This document shows positions 60,434 to 64,000 of a stretch of 64,000 nt of DNA, piece by piece; the first letter of the stretch is position 1; every line of letters begins with the position of its first letter. The notes under the pieces are model-generated. The model was not told where the DNA came from and did not search any database. It worked only from the letters and a program-made list of their open reading frames with translations. Location: positions 1 to 64,000 of the forward strand of contig CAITLJ010000002.1 of the NCBI GenBank assembly GCA_903893215.1, read 5' to 3'. Source of the DNA: an uncultured Ferrovum sp. GTDB taxonomy: Bacteria; Pseudomonadota; Gammaproteobacteria; Burkholderiales; Ferrovaceae. Made by a program: the position numbers and the translations under genes.

Positions 60434-61405
60434 TTAGTGCGCCGTGAAGCCGATCGGATGGCGCACCTTGCTGCCACGCAGCCGGAAATGCGCTGCAGTC
60501 AGGCGATCAGCCTTGGCCAGACGCGCGGTGCCAAGCGCATCCAGCAGTGCCTTGCGCATTTCGCGCGGTGCGATTCCGGCCACCAGCGTCAGCACATCTG
60601 CATCGAGCGCATCGGCAAACGGCAATTGATGCTCGTGCACCAGCCCATGATAGATGTTACGGCCTATCACCCGTCCCTCTTCCACGCTGGGGCTGCGCAC
60701 CTCGTAGACCTGCATGCGCGACAGGATGTGGTCAGGAATGATGCTGAGATCATTGGCTGTGGCGATCCAGAACACAGCCGAAGCATTCAGCTCCACGCCC
60801 AGATACTCATCATTGAAGTGGCTTGAGGTTTCGGGCTCCATCAGCTGCAGCAGCGCACCAAAGGGATCATGGCGGGCATCACCGCCGCACTTGTCGAGCT
60901 CATCGAGCAGGAATACCGAATTGGCGAAGGGGTCATCAATCAGGGCCTCGGCGATCCGGCCATGGCGCGCCCCGCTCCAGGTGGGTGAGGCCCCCGACAG
61001 CACCCAGCCGGCGGTGGTGGTGCCCATCGACAGGAAATGGAATGGCACCTGCATGGCTTGCGCCAGACATTTTGAGAAGTAGGTCTTGCCCACCCCGGGA
61101 TCGCCCGCGAGCAATATCGGGATCAGGTTGGGCAGGGAACGGCCGCAGGCGGCCAACTCCACAAAGCGCGCCATGTCATCGACCACCTCGGCAAAATTGG
61201 GGCACTGATCGCGCAGGGGGTCGAGCGCCTCTGCATGAGCCGGCTTGGCCACAAAGCGTTCTTCGCCGCGCTCCAGCATCTTGGCGTACACCTTGCGGAG
61301 GTGCGCGGCATTTGGTGATTCGGCACAGTCGTCCAGCGCCTTTTCGACCTGACGGTTCTGATACACCCTGACAGTGCTTCCCAGCATCACAGCTTCGTCG
61401 GTCAT
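60434..61405 (-). CDS. AAA+ ATPase, Lon-like ATPase module without protease
   Basis: A 323-residue protein from ATG 61405 (GGGAGATCGAG upstream). After an N-terminal helical part (1-100) comes one AAA+ module: Walker A 'LLAGDPGVGKTYFSK' (about 108-121), Walker B 'SVFLLDELDKC', sensor 1 'WIATAND', 'IPDHILSRMQVYEV' with the arginine finger and a C-terminal lid. The ATPase core is most like that of Lon, but the Lon substrate domain and the Ser-Lys protease are missing. It might act as a chaperone, remodeller or regulator. No partner gene is evident; neighbours are DUF4197 and a dipeptidyl-peptidase gene, the latter divergent 87 bases away. Confidence 0.8.
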   Translation of the reverse strand: MTDEAVMLGSTVRVYQNRQVEKALDDCAESPNAAHLRKVYAKMLERGEERFVAKPAHAEALDPLRDQCPNFAEVVDDMARFVELAACGRSLPNLIPILLAGDPGVGKTYFSKCLAQAMQVPFHFLSMGTTTAGWVLSGASPTWSGARHGRIAEALIDDPFANSVFLLDELDKCGGDARHDPFGALLQLMEPETSSHFNDEYLGVELNASAVFWIATANDLSIIPDHILSRMQVYEVRSPSVEEGRVIGRNIYHGLVHEHQLPFADALDADVLTLVAGIAPREMRKALLDALGTARLAKADRLTAAHFRLRGSKVRHPIGFTAH

Positions 61406-61492
61406 CTCGATCTCCCGGTTCGCCTCATCTCGCCGCAAGCCTGGGCGCCTGCTAGCATCCCAGCACGATCACCGTTGGAACCCGCGCCCCAA

Positions 61493-63622
61493 ATGAGCCA
61501 CCCGAACCCAGCCGGAAATGTTTCGCCTGCAATCTGTACTACGACCACACCACGCCAACCCTTGAGGATTTTTGCTGCACTTGCACTGAGCCTGACACTG
61601 CCCTTGCAAACGGCATTTGGCGAAGAGGGCATGTGGACACTCGATCACCTGCCCCTGGCAGCCATGCAGCGTGATATCGGCTTCACGCCACCCGCCGGCT
61701 GGGCGGAGCACCTGCAACGTTCGGCAGTGCGCCTGGCGGGCGGCTGCTCGGGTTCCTTCGTGAGCCCGGACGGGCTGGTGCTGACCAATCATCACTGTGC
61801 GGTCGCCTGTGTGGAGCAACTGTCCAGCAAGACGCAGGATCTGGTGCAGCAGGGCTTTCAGGCGCACCGCCGCGAGGAGGAGCAGCGCTGCCCGGACATG
61901 GAGCTAAACCAGCTGCAGGACATCACTGACGTGACTGGCACCGTGCAGGCAGCGCTGGGCAGCCTGCGCGGTGCAGAATACGCGGCGGCCAAACGCAAGA
62001 TCGAAGCGCAGCTGACTGCCGAATGCGCCGGTGAAGACACCGCCCGCAAACGCTGCGACATGGTGGAGCTTTATCAGGGGGCGCGTTTCAATCTTTATCG
62101 CTACCGACGCTATCAGGACGTGCGCCTGGTCTTTGCGCCCGAGGTGACGGTGGCCTTCTTTGGCGGCGACCCCGACAATTTCAGCTTTCCTCGTTTCAAC
62201 CTCGATTGCGCGTTCCTACGCGCCTATGAGAATGGCCAACCGGTACACAGCACCGATTACCTGCCCTTTCATGCGGCCGGGGCCGCCGAAGGTGAGCCGG
62301 TGTTCGTGCTCGGGCATCCGGGCCGCACCCTGCGTGGTCTCACCGACGCCCAGTTGGCAGCCCGCCGCGAAGTGGAGCTGATCCCCGAATTGCTACGCCT
62401 GTCACAGTTGCGCGGCTACCTCACCCGCGATGCCGAGACCAACGCCGAGGAAGCCCGGATCGGCCATACCGACCTGTTTCGGGTGGAAAACGCGCGCAAG
62501 GCCCTGCTTGGCACGCTGGGTACCCTGCAGGACCCGACTTTTCTGCAATCACACGCCAGTGCCGAACATGCGCTGCAGGCATGGGTAAAAACGCGCAGTG
62601 ATCTTCCTGCGGAAACGGCACAGGCCTGGGATCAGGTGGCCGAGGCGATGGCGCGCTATCGCCAGTTTGCCGCTGATTATTCGCTGCTGGAAACCCGCCT
62701 GCTGGGCAGCCCGCTCCTGCGCCAGGCGCGCACCCTGGTTCGGGCCGCACGGGAGCGTACCCTGCCAGACGCCGAGCGACTGCCGGAATACAGTCAGGCG
62801 GCGCTGCCGCGCACGGAACAGCTGGTACTCAATACCAGCCCGGTCTATCCGGAGTATGAGCAACGCCTTCTGGCCCGGGGGCTGGTGGAGTTGCGCGAGG
62901 TGCTCGGCAGCGACCATCCGCTGGTCCGTCAGGTGCTGGGCAAGGAAAGTCCTGAAGCGATGGCCGAGCGCGTGATCCGACAAAGTGCGCTGGCCTCGCT
63001 GGAAGCCCGGCGCGCGCTGTGGCAAGGCGGCGCAGCAGCGGTGCAGGCCAGCCACGACCCACTGCTGGCGCTGGCCAGCGCGCTCGACGGCACGGCCCGC
63101 GCACTGCGCAAGCGCAAGGAAGAGGACGTCGACAGTGTGGTACGCCGCAATGCCGACCTGATCAACCGGGCGCGCTTTGCACGGGACGGCGATGGCGTCT
63201 ATCCGGACGCCACCTTCACGCTCCGTCTGACCTATGGTCGGGTGGGCGGTTGGCAGGAAGGGGATCACAGCATTGCGCCCTTCACTGACTTTGCCGGGGC
63301 GTTTGTCCGCAATACCGGCGCCGACCCGTTCCGACTTCCGGCCAGCTGGCTGGCGGCGCAGTCGCAGCTGCCGGCCGCACAGCCGTTCAACTTCACCACC
63401 ACCAATGACATCATTGGTGGCAATTCGGGCAGCCCGACGGTCAACCGCGCTGGCGAACTGGTCGGACTGATTTTCGACGGCAACCAGCACAGCGCCGGCG
63501 GTGCTTTTTACTACGATCCGGCGCAGAACCGCGCGATTGCCGTGCATGCCGGCGCCATCCTCAGTGCGCTGGAGCTGGTCTATGCCAATCCGACCCTGGC
63601 GCGTGAACTGCGCCAGCATTGA
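61493..63622 (+). CDS. S46-family dipeptidyl-peptidase, DPP7-like
   Basis: A 709-residue exported serine peptidase from ATG 61493 (the upstream TTG at 61475 is less likely). Signal peptide to about residue 43 ('LSLTLPLQTAFGEEG'). Mature enzyme: 'MWTLDHLP', catalytic His in 'LVLTNHHCAVACVEQL' (His100/101), the Asp region 'GGDPDNFSFPRFNLDCAFLR', and catalytic Ser645 in 'GGNSGSPTVN'. The residue 18 after the Ser, which decides P1 preference in the family (Arg673 in DPP11, Gly in DPP7), is Gly663, in 'GLIFDGN'. Preference for hydrophobic penultimate residues, as in DPP7, is therefore expected rather than Asp/Glu. It removes dipeptides from peptides in the periplasm. Confidence 0.9.
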   Translation: MSHPNPAGNVSPAICTTTTPRQPLRIFAALALSLTLPLQTAFGEEGMWTLDHLPLAAMQRDIGFTPPAGWAEHLQRSAVRLAGGCSGSFVSPDGLVLTNHHCAVACVEQLSSKTQDLVQQGFQAHRREEEQRCPDMELNQLQDITDVTGTVQAALGSLRGAEYAAAKRKIEAQLTAECAGEDTARKRCDMVELYQGARFNLYRYRRYQDVRLVFAPEVTVAFFGGDPDNFSFPRFNLDCAFLRAYENGQPVHSTDYLPFHAAGAAEGEPVFVLGHPGRTLRGLTDAQLAARREVELIPELLRLSQLRGYLTRDAETNAEEARIGHTDLFRVENARKALLGTLGTLQDPTFLQSHASAEHALQAWVKTRSDLPAETAQAWDQVAEAMARYRQFAADYSLLETRLLGSPLLRQARTLVRAARERTLPDAERLPEYSQAALPRTEQLVLNTSPVYPEYEQRLLARGLVELREVLGSDHPLVRQVLGKESPEAMAERVIRQSALASLEARRALWQGGAAAVQASHDPLLALASALDGTARALRKRKEEDVDSVVRRNADLINRARFARDGDGVYPDATFTLRLTYGRVGGWQEGDHSIAPFTDFAGAFVRNTGADPFRLPASWLAAQSQLPAAQPFNFTTTNDIIGGNSGSPTVNRAGELVGLIFDGNQHSAGGAFYYDPAQNRAIAVHAGAILSALELVYANPTLARELRQH

Positions 63623-63624
63623 TC

Positions 63625-64000
63625 TCAAGGCATGAACAGGTCCTTCACCGGGGCCAGCCAGTCGAACTCCATCACGGCCAGAGGCACGAAGGCCACGATG
63701 GCGAGGCCCACGGTCATCACCGCCACCGGCAGGATCCAGCGCTCAAAGCGATGGTAGAAGTCCAGGTGGCGCACCTCCTCGTCGGCCGCATCAATCTCGG
63801 CCTCACCGATGGTCTGCCGGGTGAGCAGCTGGTTGAGCGCGACGGGGGGCAGCAGATAGCCAAGCTCGAAAGCCACCAGCACCATCATCCAGAAATGCAC
63901 CGGGTCGATACGATTGGCGTAGGCGATCGGCGCCAGCGTGCCGGACACCAGGATCACCGCCCCGAATGGATCCATGATCATTCCCAGCACCACTTTGGTG
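63625..64000 (-). CDS. TRAP transporter large permease (DctM family), C-terminal part
   Basis: Only the last 125 residues are in the window; the frame stays open to base 64000. The sequence 'VVLGMIMDPFGAVILVSGTLAPIAYANRIDPVHFWMMVLVAFELGYLLPPVALN' (read in parts) is the conserved end of DctM-type TRAP permeases, followed by a short linker ('EAEIDAADEEVRHLDFYHRFERWILP') and a last helix. TRAP systems import organic acids or sugars with sodium, using a binding protein that would be encoded further to the right. It converges on the S46 peptidase gene with a two-base gap. Confidence 0.88.
   Translation of the reverse strand, partial: TKVVLGMIMDPFGAVILVSGTLAPIAYANRIDPVHFWMMVLVAFELGYLLPPVALNQLLTRQTIGEAEIDAADEEVRHLDFYHRFERWILPVAVMTVGLAIVAFVPLAVMEFDWLAPVKDLFMP

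Noticed and set aside
1-64000. tRNA, rRNA, CRISPR arrays, insertion sequences, prophage genes
   Set aside because: None was seen: no cloverleaf genes, no regularly spaced repeats, no transposase or integrase motifs.

Overview
The window is GC-rich, densely packed bacterial chromosome with short intergenic spaces, many ATGA-type stop/start overlaps and lipoprotein and Sec signal peptides typical of a Gram-negative cell. Several features point to a betaproteobacterium, probably Burkholderiales or a relative: a Burkholderia-style rhamnolipid operon, a CyoABCD oxidase linked to a RegB/RegA two-component pair, NodT-type outer-membrane lipoproteins, and a DUF393/YidB background. This assignment is inferred from gene content only; no rRNA or tRNA gene is present to confirm it.

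Layout. 1-5.5 kb: the end of a DUF393 protein, a one-chain alkane hydroxylase (ferredoxin + reductase + AlkB membrane domain) divergent from an AraC-type regulator, a YidB-like protein and an MHS-family transporter. 5.6-12.5 kb: cyoABCD quinol oxidase, SURF1 and a RegB/RegA-like redox two-component system in one tight operon. 12.5-15.3 kb: an OmpW-family porin and a lipoprotein alpha/beta hydrolase whose nucleophile serine is replaced by asparagine. 15.8-24.1 kb (minus strand): a complete rhamnolipid operon, rhlA - isoprenylcysteine-methyltransferase-like gene - rhlB - EmrB-like exporter - rhlC - NodT-like outer-membrane factor - EmrA-like adaptor. 25-29 kb: two tandem paralogous secreted lipases with matching promoters. 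29.4-36 kb: a diguanylate cyclase, a multicopper oxidase, a small secreted protein and an Ig-repeat protein ending in a plant EXORDIUM/PHI-1-like domain. 35.7-46 kb: a light-signalling region with heme oxygenase, bacteriophytochrome, three further receiver/kinase proteins, a Crp/Fnr regulator, a beta-propeller protein and a LOV-PAS-GGDEF-EAL protein. 46-51 kb: a LysR regulator and the DabB/DabA dissolved-inorganic-carbon uptake system. 51-64 kb: a second EXORDIUM-like secreted protein, a BaiN/HI0933-type flavoprotein, a complete RND efflux operon, a DUF4197 protein, an AAA+ ATPase, an S46 dipeptidyl-peptidase and the end of a TRAP transporter permease.

How the parts may work together (inference). 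The alkane hydroxylase, an OmpW porin of the family that includes AlkL, rhamnolipid synthesis and export, and three lipase-type hydrolases fit growth on hydrophobic substrates such as alkanes and lipids. The quinol oxidase with its redox sensor supplies respiratory control. The red-light and blue-light receptors, the diguanylate cyclase and the bifunctional c-di-GMP protein suggest light- and c-di-GMP-controlled lifestyle switching. The most novel-looking points are the methyltransferase-like gene inside the rhamnolipid operon, the single-chain alkane hydroxylase, the phytochrome with Tyr in place of a conserved bilin-pocket His, the paired EXORDIUM-like secreted proteins, and the hydrolase with Asn at its nucleophile position.
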